Notes under the pieces: generated by a model | What the model saw: only the letters and a program-made list of their open reading frames with translations | What the model was told of the DNA's origin: nothing | Databases searched by the model: none | NCBI GenBank assembly: GCA_947498775.1 | Contig: CANMLL010000022.1 | Span: forward strand, 26,893 to 90,892 | Direction of reading: 5' to 3' | Length of the DNA stretch: 64,000 nt | Origin: an uncultured Aquimarina sp. | GTDB taxonomy: Bacteria; Bacteroidota; Bacteroidia; Flavobacteriales; Flavobacteriaceae | Position numbers and translations under genes: made by a program | Shown: positions 28,068-37,546 of the stretch, one piece after another | How the letters are laid out: every line of letters starts with the position of its first letter | Position numbering within the stretch: position 1 is the stretch's first letter

Positions 28068-28856
28068 TTATAATAGATTAACGGGTATTTTACATACCGG
28101 AATAGGGTTCATTTTATGTTGGTTTACGGTATTTAGACGTATAAAAATTTTAAAAACCTGTTGTTGCCTTCCTACAAAATCATCAATTTTCTTACCTTTA
28201 TCTTTCATTTTCATGGCCCATTCTAATTCATCATAACTTGCTCCAATTTGATCTTCATCACTTCTACTATCACCAAATAATCCATCGGTTGGAGCGGCAA
28301 CTTGTATAGAGTGAGGCACGTTAAGCGTTTTTCCTAAGGCATAAACTTCGCTTTTCATTAAATCAGCGATAGGGCTCAGATCAACGCCTCCATCTCCATA
28401 CTTGGTATAGAAGCCTACTCCAAAATCTTCAACCTTATTTCCTGTTCCGGCTACGAGATATTTATGCAAACCTGCAAAGTAATATAATGTAGACATTCTT
28501 AATCGCGCTCGTGTATTTGCCAGAGAAAGGTCCAACTGTGGGCTGGATGTTGTTTTAGGAAGTACCGATTTTAATTCTTCAAAAACAGGAGTTAGGTCAA
28601 CTCTCGCATCAGATACATTAGGAAACCTTTCTTTTAATTGTGTAATGTGCTCTTGCGCTCTTGTAACCTGACTTTGAGCTTGGTGAATAGGCATTTCTAC
28701 ACATAGGGTCTTCAAACCTGTGCTTGCACACAATGATGAAGTAACTGCACTATCGATTCCTCCGCTAACTCCAACCACAAAACCATCTATACTTGCTTTG
28801 GTAGCATATTCCTTTAGCCAATTTATGATATGATCAATTACTTTTTTGGATTGCAT
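28068..28856 (-). CDS. nadE: NH3-dependent NAD+ synthetase
   Basis: The 262-residue enzyme makes NAD from deamido-NAD, ATP and ammonia. The ATP-pyrophosphatase P-loop is GVSGGIDSA near residue 28; GTGNKVEDFGVGFYTKYGDGG is split here only by its length and matches the deamido-NAD site. There is no glutaminase domain. It is divergent from gldB, with about 170 bases between them. Confidence 0.95.
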   Translation of the reverse strand: MQSKKVIDHIINWLKEYATKASIDGFVVGVSGGIDSAVTSSLCASTGLKTLCVEMPIHQAQSQVTRAQEHITQLKERFPNVSDARVDLTPVFEELKSVLPKTTSSPQLDLSLANTRARLRMSTLYYFAGLHKYLVAGTGNKVEDFGVGFYTKYGDGGVDLSPIADLMKSEVYALGKTLNVPHSIQVAAPTDGLFGDSRSDEDQIGASYDELEWAMKMKDKGKKIDDFVGRQQQVFKIFIRLNTVNQHKMNPIPVCKIPVNLL

Positions 28857-29027
28857 ATTTCAGTATTTAATTATTTTAGTTGAAAAGAATACTCTTGATT
28901 CATTAGATAATGTTGTCTGTAAACTCATAATTCGTAATTCCTTGCATTATCTTTACGATCATAAAATTAATAAAAAAAGATGGCGTTCTATAAGAATAAG
29001 AATTATTTGAATATCTGTTATAATTTA

Positions 29028-29999
29028 ATGAAGAATACTACTAGATTATTAAAATGTACTGCGATTTTTTGCCTTTTTTTTTCATGTGTCAAAGAAAGTA
29101 AATTAGAAAAAGAAATAACCAAAATCCCTGTAAATATTGAGATTGAACGTTTTGATCGTTTATTTGCCACACTCACAGAAGAAAATTTGTCCGACTTAAA
29201 GACCAAATATTCTTTTTTGTTTTCTGAAAAATATGCAGATAGTGTATGGATTAATAAAACCAAGGATACCATTCAATTAGAATTAAATGAAGAGGTAGAG
29301 AAAGCTTTTTCTGATCTTTCTAAGGAAAAAGAACAGCTTCACTCTCTTTTTCAGCACATTAAATTTTATTTCCCTGAAATCAAAATTCCTAGAGTTGTTA
29401 CAATCACCTCGGATGTAGATTATCGTAATAAAATAGTCATAGCAAAGGATGTATTGATTATTTCTCTAGACACCTATTTGGGGAAGAACCATCATTTTTA
29501 TGAAAGCATTCAAAAATATCTAAAACAAAATTTTGAAAGAGAGCAGATACTGCCCGATGTGGCATCGATGTATGCCAAAAATTTGGTTGGACCAATAAGA
29601 GATAGAACGTTTTTGGGCAACCTCGTTTCTTTCGGGAAAGAATTATATCTTAAAGATCTTTTTTTGCCCAATTTTAGTAATGCCCAAAAAATGGGGTATA
29701 CCGAGGATCAATATCTATGGGCCGAGGCTAATGAGGAGCAAATCTGGAGATATTTTGTTGATAGACAATTGTTATACAGCACAGATAGTGATCTTATGCC
29801 CAGATTTTTATACCCAGGTCCTTTTTCAAAGTTTTATCTGGAAGAAATCGACAAAGAAGCACCCGACAGGATTGGTCAATTTATAGGTTGGCGAATTGTA
29901 GTTTCGTATATGAAAAATAACAATGTATCTTTGCGGCAGTTATTAGTGGCAGATGCCGAAACGATTTTTAATACATCAAAATACAAACCCGCACGATAA
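29028..29999 (+). CDS. gldB: Gliding motility lipoprotein GldB
   Basis: From ATG at 29028 the 323-residue protein has a short lipoprotein signal with lipobox LFFSC; an in-frame ATG at 28980 would add 16 residues before it. The mature part matches GldB, required for gliding in Flavobacterium (IEIERFDRLF near the start, FPNFSNAQ-type segment LPNFSNAQKMGYTEDQ, and IGQFIGWRIV near the end). The gene overlaps gldC by one base, the usual order. TATCTTTA at 28949-28956 may be its -7 element. Confidence 0.93.
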   Translation: MKNTTRLLKCTAIFCLFFSCVKESKLEKEITKIPVNIEIERFDRLFATLTEENLSDLKTKYSFLFSEKYADSVWINKTKDTIQLELNEEVEKAFSDLSKEKEQLHSLFQHIKFYFPEIKIPRVVTITSDVDYRNKIVIAKDVLIISLDTYLGKNHHFYESIQKYLKQNFEREQILPDVASMYAKNLVGPIRDRTFLGNLVSFGKELYLKDLFLPNFSNAQKMGYTEDQYLWAEANEEQIWRYFVDRQLLYSTDSDLMPRFLYPGPFSKFYLEEIDKEAPDRIGQFIGWRIVVSYMKNNNVSLRQLLVADAETIFNTSKYKPAR

Positions 30000-30337
30000 T
30001 GGCAATTGAGCATAAATCAGAAATAAAAATAGATATCGCACTAGACGAAAACCGTATACCTGAACAATTGAAATGGACAGCAAAAGACGGGGGTGTAGAA
30101 GATGAAGAGACAAAAGCCATGCTTTTATCAGTTTGGGATAGTAAAAACAAAGAAAGTCTACGTATCGATTTATGGACCAAGGATATGCCTGTAGACGAAA
30201 TGAAAATTTTCTTTCATCAGACTTTAATGGCAATGAGTGATACCTTTTATCGTGCAACGCAGGACGAAAAAATGTCTGCTACCATGAAAGATTTTAGCGA
30301 TTATTTTGCCGAAAAATTAGAGTTAAAAAGAGAGTAA
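29999..30337 (+). CDS. gldC: Gliding motility protein GldC
   Basis: The 112-residue cytoplasmic protein begins after a one-base overlap with gldB (TAATG). The sequence ENRIPEQLKWTAKDGG and the acidic helix-rich rest match GldC. It supports gliding, possibly by stabilising other Gld proteins; its exact role is not known. Confidence 0.93.
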   Translation: MAIEHKSEIKIDIALDENRIPEQLKWTAKDGGVEDEETKAMLLSVWDSKNKESLRIDLWTKDMPVDEMKIFFHQTLMAMSDTFYRATQDEKMSATMKDFSDYFAEKLELKRE

Positions 30338-30513
30338 ACGAAAGATTTTTAAGTTTCTATAAACAAAACATTCAAAATAAAGGGTTTTGTGAGTAACGTC
30401 TTGATATTTGTTTATAAAATCCTAAGTCGGTCTACCCTATGGTTGTGATCTTTGAAGTCTTACTGATGTACAATCTGTAAATGAATTAATCAAAGAGTTG
30501 AATAAGGAATTGA

Positions 30514-31119
30514 CTAAGAGTTTTTCAATTGAGCATTAATCTCAGTGATATAGTCAAGAACATCTTCTTTTCCTAGTCCTGTAGAAGAAGATGTGATGAA
30601 GTAATTTGGCATTTCTTCCCAGTATTTTAACATTTCTTCGATATAACTATTGATCTGTAGTGGTAATTTATTTTTTGAAAGCTTATCTGCTTTGGTAAAA
30701 ATAATAGAAAATGGTATTTGATTTTCTCCCAACCATTGCATAAACTCCAAGTCAATTTTTTGAGGTTCGTGCCGGCAGTCGATCAATACAAAAGCACTTA
30801 CTAATTGTGTTCTTTTCGAGAAATAAGCAGTAATAAATTTTTGAAAGACCTTTTTTGAAGATTTAGAAACGCGTGCATAACCATATCCAGGTAAATCGAC
30901 CAGGAACCATGTTTTATTGATAATGAAATGATTAATTAATTGGGTTTTTCCTGGTCTACCAGATGTTTTTGCCAAGCTTTTTCGGCTGGTAAGCATATTG
31001 ATCAATGAAGATTTTCCAACATTTGACCTTCCTATAAAAGCATATTCAGGGAATGCCTCTTTTGGGCATTTAGCAACATCGCTGTTACTTATCACAAACT
31101 CGGCGCTACTAATTTTCAT
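30514..31119 (-). CDS. engB: Ribosome biogenesis GTP-binding protein YihA/YsxC (EngB)
   Basis: The 201-residue single-domain GTPase helps 50S assembly. Motifs are G1 GRSNVGKSS, G3 DLPGYGYA and G4 TKAD. Length and order match the family. It follows an alpha/beta hydrolase gene by 12 bases on the same strand. Confidence 0.96.
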   Translation of the reverse strand: MKISSAEFVISNSDVAKCPKEAFPEYAFIGRSNVGKSSLINMLTSRKSLAKTSGRPGKTQLINHFIINKTWFLVDLPGYGYARVSKSSKKVFQKFITAYFSKRTQLVSAFVLIDCRHEPQKIDLEFMQWLGENQIPFSIIFTKADKLSKNKLPLQINSYIEEMLKYWEEMPNYFITSSSTGLGKEDVLDYITEINAQLKNS

Positions 31120-31131
31120 AGTAAACTATAA

Positions 31132-31902
31132 TTAGAAATTTCGTTCCTGTAACCAGTTATGCATCAAAACATTAAATTCGTCAGGGTGTTCCATCATTGC
31201 AGCATGGCCACATTTGTCGATCCAATACAAATCAGAATCTGGTAATAGGCGATCAAAATCATCTGCAACTTCGGGCGGAGTAACATTATCGTTTTTTCCC
31301 CAGATGATACATGTGGGAGTGTGCATTTTTGGAAGATCTTTTGCCATATTATGGCGAATAGCACTCTTGGCAATCGCAAGCGTTCTAATTAATTTATTAC
31401 GATCATTAACAGTAGTATAGACTTCGTCTACGATTTCTTTGGTCGCTATTGCAGGATCATAGAATACATTTTCGGCTTTGGCTTTGATGTATTCATAGTC
31501 TCCTCGTTTTGGATAGCTCTCGCCCATAGCACTTTCATAAAGTCCGGAACTGCCGGTTATTACAAGTCCTTTTACTTTTTCAGGGTACATTTTTGTGCAT
31601 AAAAGAGCAATATGTCCACCAAGAGAGTTCCCTAAAAGGATTACTTCTTTGCCCCCATATCCAAGACGATCAATAAAGTCTTTAAGAAATTTGGCATAGG
31701 TGCTAACCTTGGTTTTTATCAATGGTAATGTATAGATAGGAAGTTCAGGAATCAATACTTTGTATCCTTGCTCAGGGAAGTACGAACTCACACCTTCAAA
31801 GTTACTCAAGCCACCCATCAAACCATGTAAAATGACTATTGGCGTACCTTCTCCGATGTCTAGATAACTGAATTTTCCGTCTTTTTTTAATTCGTGCTTC
31901 AT
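31132..31902 (-). CDS. Alpha/beta-fold hydrolase
   Basis: The 256-residue cytoplasmic hydrolase has the oxyanion segment HGLMGG, nucleophile Ser in GNSLGG, an acid in WGKNDNVTPP and catalytic His in GHAAMMEHP. Substrate unknown. It begins the short operon with engB and is divergent from mraZ, an arrangement I recall from other flavobacteria. Confidence 0.9.
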   Translation of the reverse strand: MKHELKKDGKFSYLDIGEGTPIVILHGLMGGLSNFEGVSSYFPEQGYKVLIPELPIYTLPLIKTKVSTYAKFLKDFIDRLGYGGKEVILLGNSLGGHIALLCTKMYPEKVKGLVITGSSGLYESAMGESYPKRGDYEYIKAKAENVFYDPAIATKEIVDEVYTTVNDRNKLIRTLAIAKSAIRHNMAKDLPKMHTPTCIIWGKNDNVTPPEVADDFDRLLPDSDLYWIDKCGHAAMMEHPDEFNVLMHNWLQERNF

Positions 31903-32204
31903 TAATACTTCTTACAAGAATTAAACGCAAATATAGCATTTTCATAATTAGTTTTAAGATTTTTTATGAATACTACAGGATGAATTTTTATAATTTTTTT
32001 TTCTTCAGATTATTTCCTACGCGAATTAGTCGAACCTTGGGTTTTACCAGCTTTTTGTTAGTGTACTGATAAACAATTTTTTAAAGTTTTTAATTGCCTA
32101 AAGTGTGCTTTTTGAGTTATAACTTATTAACAATGTGGTAAATTGTGGTAAAAAGTGGTAAATTTTTCAATATATTTGGCTAATTAAACGTTTAGGGAAA
32201 CAAA
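31903..32204. other. Divergent promoter region of mraZ
   Basis: No gene is visible between the hydrolase and mraZ. The right part holds three tandem MraZ-type boxes and a -7 element; the left part is AT-rich with no clear signal. Confidence 0.7.
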
Positions 32205-32210
32205 GTGGTA
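32133..32210 (+). promoter_or_regulatory. MraZ box array and mraZ promoter
   Basis: GTGGTA occurs at 32135, 32145 and 32155, exactly 10 bases apart, and once more at 32205, 50 bases further and so in the same helical phase. The last copy contains the GTG start codon of mraZ. TATATTTG at 32171-32178 is a perfect -7 element inside the array. MraZ is known to bind direct repeats with GTG-type cores upstream of its own gene, so this is probably its autoregulatory operator. Confidence 0.8.
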
Positions 32211-32672
32211 AATCTAATCGGTACATACGAATGTAAGGCAGACGCAAAGGGACGTCTCATGATACCTGTGGCTTTTAAAAAGCAACTTTCGCCTGTACTG
32301 CAAGATGGATTTGTATTGAAAAGATCTGTTTTTCAGGCCTGTTTAGAGCTATATCCCATGGCCGAATGGAATCTTTTGATGCAAAAAATTAACAAGCTTA
32401 ACCGCTTTAAGAAAAAGAACAATGATTTTATAAGAAGATTTACGGCTGGAGTAAAAGTTGTAGAGATTGATAGTGCTGGTCGTCTTTTGATACCTAAAGA
32501 TCTAATAGGGTTTGCGGGTATAACAAAAGAGCTTGTATTGTCTTCTGCTGTTAATATTATAGAGATCTGGGATAAAGATCAGTATGAAAAAGCAATCGAT
32601 GATGTTGCTGTTGATTTTGCAGATTTGGCTGAAGAAGTAATGGGTTTTGATGATGATATGAATCAGGAATAA
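32205..32672 (+). CDS. mraZ: Transcriptional regulator MraZ
   Basis: The 155-residue DNA-binding protein has two SpoVT-AbrB-like halves, each with the signature DxxGRLxIP: DAKGRLMIP near residue 14 and DSAGRLLIP near residue 90. The GTG start is the only start that gives the normal N-terminus (NLIGTYECKAD). It heads the dcw cluster and should repress it from the repeated boxes upstream. Confidence 0.95.
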   Translation: MVNLIGTYECKADAKGRLMIPVAFKKQLSPVLQDGFVLKRSVFQACLELYPMAEWNLLMQKINKLNRFKKKNNDFIRRFTAGVKVVEIDSAGRLLIPKDLIGFAGITKELVLSSAVNIIEIWDKDQYEKAIDDVAVDFADLAEEVMGFDDDMNQE

Positions 32673-32739
32673 CTCAGAGATAGTAGTGAGTGTGCTAATT
32701 GCCTTTAAGCAGTTTTGAGTAAGATTTAGAACGTAATAG

Positions 32740-33645
32740 ATGGAACAAACTGAGTATCATAATCCAGTTTTGCTAAAGCAAACCGTAGATGGTCTTGCAA
32801 TCAAATCAGATGGAGTTTATGTAGATGTAACTTTTGGCGGTGGTGGACATTCTAGAGAGATCTTAAAAAGATTGGGCCCGGATGGGAAATTATTTGCTTT
32901 TGATCAGGATAAAGATGCTTTGGATAATGCTATTGATGATGAGCGGTTTACTTTGATTAATGAGAATTTTAGATTCATCAAGCGTTTTCTTCGGTTTCAT
33001 GGTGTGAAAAAAGTGGACGGGATTCTTGGTGATTTTGGAGTTTCATCTCATCAATTTGATGTGGCAGAAAGAGGGTTTTCTACGCGGTTTGAGGCTGATT
33101 TGGATATGAGAATGAATCAAAGCGGAGCACTGTCAGCGTTTGAAGTGGTTAATAAATATGATGAAGCTGGTCTAAGAAAGATGTTCTTGGGTTATGGAGA
33201 ATTAAGAAACGCTCCTAAGCTTGCAAGAGCAATTGTGGGTGCAAGAAAAGAGAATCCGATAAAAACCAGTTCAGAACTAAAAGAAGTATTAAGTCCATTT
33301 TTACCCAAACATAAAGAGCATAAAATACTGGCTCAGATATATCAGGCAATACGGATTGAGGTAAATCAAGAGATTGATGCACTAAAAGAGTTTTTGATGC
33401 AAACGGTAGAGCTTTTAGAAAAAGATGGCAGGATTAGCCTGATTTCTTATCACTCTTTGGAAGACAGGTTGGTAAAACGATTTATTCGTAGCGGAATGTT
33501 TGAAGGTGAGCCAGAAAAAGACATGTATGGAAATGTATCGGTTCCTTTTAAAAAAGTTGGTAAACTCATTGTTCCAGAACAAGAAGAGATTAAAGAGAAT
33601 AATAGAGCACGAAGTGCTAAACTGAGAATAGCAGAGCGGGTATGA
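32740..33645 (+). CDS. rsmH: 16S rRNA (cytosine1402-N4)-methyltransferase
   Basis: The 301-residue SAM enzyme methylates C1402 in the P-site of the 30S subunit. It begins YHNPVLLKQTVDGL and has the SAM loop FGGGGHSREIL; SYHSLEDRLVKRF is the family's later motif. Second gene of the dcw cluster, 67 bases after mraZ. Confidence 0.96.
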   Translation: MEQTEYHNPVLLKQTVDGLAIKSDGVYVDVTFGGGGHSREILKRLGPDGKLFAFDQDKDALDNAIDDERFTLINENFRFIKRFLRFHGVKKVDGILGDFGVSSHQFDVAERGFSTRFEADLDMRMNQSGALSAFEVVNKYDEAGLRKMFLGYGELRNAPKLARAIVGARKENPIKTSSELKEVLSPFLPKHKEHKILAQIYQAIRIEVNQEIDALKEFLMQTVELLEKDGRISLISYHSLEDRLVKRFIRSGMFEGEPEKDMYGNVSVPFKKVGKLIVPEQEEIKENNRARSAKLRIAERV

Positions 33646-33732
33646 AATGAGCTATAACAATCAAGTTGATATCAACAAAAATGAATGTTAGCGAATTCTA
33701 TCTGACAATAGAGAAATTAATGAGATAAACAG

Positions 33733-34044
33733 ATGAAACAGACGGTATATGACATACTGAAAGGAAAGTTTCTTATTGCAGACGATGCTATGAAGAATTG
33801 GAGAATGCTATTGTTTCTCTCCTTTTTGGCCATAATAATGATTGCTAGCTCCCATAATGCCGAACGTAAGGTGCATGAGATTGCACGATTAAATAATGAG
33901 GTACGAGAGTTAAGAACACAATTTGTAGATGGAAAAACAGAATTAATGAGGTTGAAAATGGAGTCTTCAATAATTAGGAAGATGACACAAGAAGGGCTAA
34001 AACGTCCAGCTACGCCTCCGCAAAAAATAATTGTAAAAAACTAA
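33733..34044 (+). CDS. ftsL: FtsL-like cell division protein
   Basis: The 103-residue bitopic protein has a short cytoplasmic part, one membrane helix (about 25-42) and a leucine-rich coiled coil (about 45-80). Size, topology and place between rsmH and the division transpeptidase match the FtsL family of Bacteroidota. It ends four bases before the transpeptidase gene. Confidence 0.85.
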   Translation: MKQTVYDILKGKFLIADDAMKNWRMLLFLSFLAIIMIASSHNAERKVHEIARLNNEVRELRTQFVDGKTELMRLKMESSIIRKMTQEGLKRPATPPQKIIVKN

Positions 34045-34048
34045 ACTG

Positions 34049-36043
34049 TTGGCAATAAAAGAAAAAAACATATTAAATCGGTTGTACTTTATAGCAGCAT
34101 GTATGTTCATTTTTGCCGTAGCGGTATTAATAAAGTTGGTGAATATACAATTTGTAGAGGGTGATATGTATCGAAAAAAGGCTCAGGAACGAGTTTTTAA
34201 AACCTTTGATATTCCCGCCAATCGTGGAAACCTTTATGATAGTAAAGGAAATCTATTAGCGACCTCTGTGCCTAAATATAATATAAGATTTGATGCGCTT
34301 ACGGTTACAGATAAAGATTTTAGAGAATATGTAAAACCACTTTGCGAAGCACTATCCAAAGAATTTGGAAAATCGGTCACGTATTATGATAAAATTATAA
34401 GAACAGCCAGAGCAAATAAGAATAGGTATGTGTTAATACGTAGAAATCTGGGGTATTCTCAGTACATGAGAGTTAAAGAATTTCCGCTATTTAAATTTGG
34501 CGCTAATCGTGGAGGGTTAATCGTAGAGCAAAGTACAATAAGAGAGCATCCAATAGGTAAAATTGCAGAGCGCACGGTTGGATACGAAAAAAGAGATGAA
34601 AATGGATATTATACCAGAGTTGGTTTAGAAGGGGCATATGGGCCTTTTTTAAGAGGAAAAGAGGGAAAGCGAAAAAAGCAAAAAATAGCAAAAAATCAAT
34701 GGAAACCTATTGGAGATGCCAATGAAGTTGAACCACAAGATGGATATGATGTGGTATCTACAATTGATGTGAATATTCAGGATATTGCGCACCATGCACT
34801 ATTGGGGCAACTTGAAAGATTTGAGGCAGAACATGGTACCGTAGTGGTCATGGAAACCAAGACTGGAGAAATAAAGGCAATTTCCAACCTTGGTCGTACC
34901 AAAGCCGGTAAATATTATGAAAAACTAAACTACGCCGTAGGAGAGTCACACGAACCAGGATCTACTTTTAAATTAATGACCATGGTTGCTGTATTAGAGG
35001 ATAGAATGATAGACTCTAGTTATGTGGTGGATACCGAGAACGGACGTGTAAAGTTTTATGACAGGGTGGTAAAAGATTCTCGCTGGGGTGGATATGGTAA
35101 AATATCAGCTGCAAAAGCGTTTGAGATTTCTTCAAATACTGCTTTTGCAAAAATCATTAATGATAACTACAAAGACAACCCTAGAAAGTTTGTGGATCGA
35201 TTGATTAATATGGGACTGGGAGAAACTTTGGGTCTGGCAATTAAAGGAGAAGGCGTACCTAAAATCCCATATCCTGGTGATAAAGATTGGTATGGTACTA
35301 CTTTGCCTTGGATGGCCCATGGCTACGGAGTGGCGCTTACGCCATTGCAAACCTTGGCTTTCTATAATGCTATCGCCAATGATGGAGAGATGGTGAAGCC
35401 CAGATTTATTAAAGAAGTTAAAACATGGGATAAAACCAGGGAGAGATTTGATAAAGAAATTCTTAACCCTACAATTTGTTCAAAGAAAACCGCAAAGATT
35501 GTTCAGGAGATGATGAAAAATGTTGTAAAAAGAGGTACAGCAGATAATATTCATACCGATAATTTTCAAATTTCGGGAAAAACAGGAACCTGTTGGGGTA
35601 ATTATGGTAAGGATAAAGAACGTGAATATATATCGTCTTTTGCAGGGTATTTTCCCGCAGATAAACCTATTTACTCGTGTATTGTTGTTATTCATAAACC
35701 TAATAAAGAAAAAGGATATTACGGTAGTGAAGTGGCAGCCCCTGTTTTTAAAACTATAGCAACAAAAATATATAATGATATACCGGTTATTGATGAAGTT
35801 TCTTATAAGGTGGTAGAGAGTAAACCTATAATCAATAGCTATGAAAAGTACTATCAAAAAGCTCAAAAATACAAAACTATTATGCCTAATGTGAAAGGGA
35901 TGCCAGCAATGGATGTTATTTCTCTTTTAGAAAACATGGGGCTCAAAGTAGAATTAAAAGGTACGGGTAACGTGAATAAGCAATCTATAGAACCCGGTAC
36001 CAAAGTAAAAGAAAATCAAACGGTAAGATTAGAATTGTCGTGA
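34049..36043 (+). CDS. ftsI: Division-specific penicillin-binding protein (FtsI type) with PASTA domain
   Basis: The 664-residue class B transpeptidase cross-links septal peptidoglycan. It has one N-terminal membrane helix, the dimer/pedestal domain (about 40-230) and the transpeptidase with SxxK at Ser305 (GSTFK), SxN (SSNTAF) and KTG (SGKTGTCWG). One PASTA domain (about 605-664) ends the protein. TTG at 34049 is the likely start. The stop overlaps murE by four bases. Confidence 0.94.
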   Translation: MAIKEKNILNRLYFIAACMFIFAVAVLIKLVNIQFVEGDMYRKKAQERVFKTFDIPANRGNLYDSKGNLLATSVPKYNIRFDALTVTDKDFREYVKPLCEALSKEFGKSVTYYDKIIRTARANKNRYVLIRRNLGYSQYMRVKEFPLFKFGANRGGLIVEQSTIREHPIGKIAERTVGYEKRDENGYYTRVGLEGAYGPFLRGKEGKRKKQKIAKNQWKPIGDANEVEPQDGYDVVSTIDVNIQDIAHHALLGQLERFEAEHGTVVVMETKTGEIKAISNLGRTKAGKYYEKLNYAVGESHEPGSTFKLMTMVAVLEDRMIDSSYVVDTENGRVKFYDRVVKDSRWGGYGKISAAKAFEISSNTAFAKIINDNYKDNPRKFVDRLINMGLGETLGLAIKGEGVPKIPYPGDKDWYGTTLPWMAHGYGVALTPLQTLAFYNAIANDGEMVKPRFIKEVKTWDKTRERFDKEILNPTICSKKTAKIVQEMMKNVVKRGTADNIHTDNFQISGKTGTCWGNYGKDKEREYISSFAGYFPADKPIYSCIVVIHKPNKEKGYYGSEVAAPVFKTIATKIYNDIPVIDEVSYKVVESKPIINSYEKYYQKAQKYKTIMPNVKGMPAMDVISLLENMGLKVELKGTGNVNKQSIEPGTKVKENQTVRLELS

Positions 36044-37503
36044 CAGAGTTAAAAGACATATTATATAAGGTAGCAATTAATGCTGTAGTTGGTAATACCA
36101 ATACAAGTGTTAATAAGATTGAATTCGACTCCAGAAAAGTTGAGCAGGATGATGTATTTGTAGCAGTTCGAGGCTCGGTTTCTGATGGTCATGATTTTAT
36201 AGAAAATGCAATTAACCAAGGAGCAATTGCTGTGATCTGTGAGAAGGCACCAGATACTATAATACATGGTGTAACCTATGTCGTGGCAGAGGATACAAAG
36301 TTGGCATTGGCGATAATGGCAGCCAATTATTATGATTCACCCTCAGAAAACTTAAAGTTGGTAGGAGTTACAGGTACCAATGGTAAAACAACTATTGCAA
36401 CTTTATTATATCAACTTTTTAAGAAAGCCGGTTTTAAGGTAGGATTACTTTCAACAGTAAACATATTGGTAGATGCTAAAGAGCATAAGGCAACCCATAC
36501 AACTCCCGACTCATTAAAGATTAATTATTATCTCAAGGAAATGAACGAAGCTGGTGTAGAATACTGTTTTATGGAGGTCAGTTCTCATGGGATTCATCAA
36601 AAACGTACCGAAGGGTTGAAATTTGCCGGAGGAATCTTTACAAATTTATCTCATGATCATCTTGATTATCATAAGACCTTCAAAGAATATCGAGATGTAA
36701 AAAAAGCATTCTTCGATGGATTGCCTGATGATGCTTTTGTATTGATCAATAACGATGATAAGAATGGGGCCTTTATGGTGCAGAATACCAGAGCCAAACA
36801 ATATACCTATGCTTTAAAATCCTATGCAGATTATAGAGGACAGATTTTAGAGAATAACATGGAAGGATTGTTACTCAAACTTAATGATCATGAAGTTTGG
36901 ACCAAGCTTATCGGAAGTTTCAATGCATATAATTTGTTAGCAATTTTTGGCACGGCAGAATTATTGGGGCTTGAGACTTTAGAGATACTTCAGCTAGTAA
37001 GTGATTTGCAGAGTGTGAGTGGTAGATTTCAGTATCTAGTTTCAGAAGAAAAGATCACGGCGATTGTGGATTATGCACACACTCCTGATGCCTTAAAAAA
37101 TGTATTAGAAACCATTAATGATATACGTACCAATAATGAAACTTTGATTACAGTAGTAGGATGTGGTGGAGACAGAGATAAAATGAAACGCCCCGTAATG
37201 GGCAATATAGCTGCAAAATTCAGCAATAAAGCCATCTTTACCAGCGATAATCCCAGAACAGAAAATCCCGATATGATCATAGAAGATATGGAGAAAGGGG
37301 TCGAACCTCAAGATTATAAAAAAACATTGTCAATAACCGATAGGAAACAAGCTATAAAAACGGCTTGCCAGTTAGCAAAAAAAGATGATATCATTCTTAT
37401 TGCTGGAAAAGGTCATGAAACCTATCAAGAGATTAATAGTAAACGAATTGATTTTGATGATTTTAAAATAATAAAAGAAGAACTAAAAAAACTAAACAAA
37501 TAA
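36040..37503 (+). CDS. murE: UDP-N-acetylmuramoyl-tripeptide synthetase, meso-DAP type
   Basis: The 487-residue Mur ligase adds the third residue to the peptidoglycan stem. It has the ATP loop GVTGTNGKTT and the motif DNPR (SDNPRTENP), which marks diaminopimelate rather than lysine specificity. The GTG start overlaps the stop of ftsI (GTGA). Confidence 0.96.
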   Translation: MTELKDILYKVAINAVVGNTNTSVNKIEFDSRKVEQDDVFVAVRGSVSDGHDFIENAINQGAIAVICEKAPDTIIHGVTYVVAEDTKLALAIMAANYYDSPSENLKLVGVTGTNGKTTIATLLYQLFKKAGFKVGLLSTVNILVDAKEHKATHTTPDSLKINYYLKEMNEAGVEYCFMEVSSHGIHQKRTEGLKFAGGIFTNLSHDHLDYHKTFKEYRDVKKAFFDGLPDDAFVLINNDDKNGAFMVQNTRAKQYTYALKSYADYRGQILENNMEGLLLKLNDHEVWTKLIGSFNAYNLLAIFGTAELLGLETLEILQLVSDLQSVSGRFQYLVSEEKITAIVDYAHTPDALKNVLETINDIRTNNETLITVVGCGGDRDKMKRPVMGNIAAKFSNKAIFTSDNPRTENPDMIIEDMEKGVEPQDYKKTLSITDRKQAIKTACQLAKKDDIILIAGKGHETYQEINSKRIDFDDFKIIKEELKKLNK

Positions 37504-37546
37504 AACCCTTGCTGTACTCATAATAGAGCGCAAAAGGTAGTAACCT

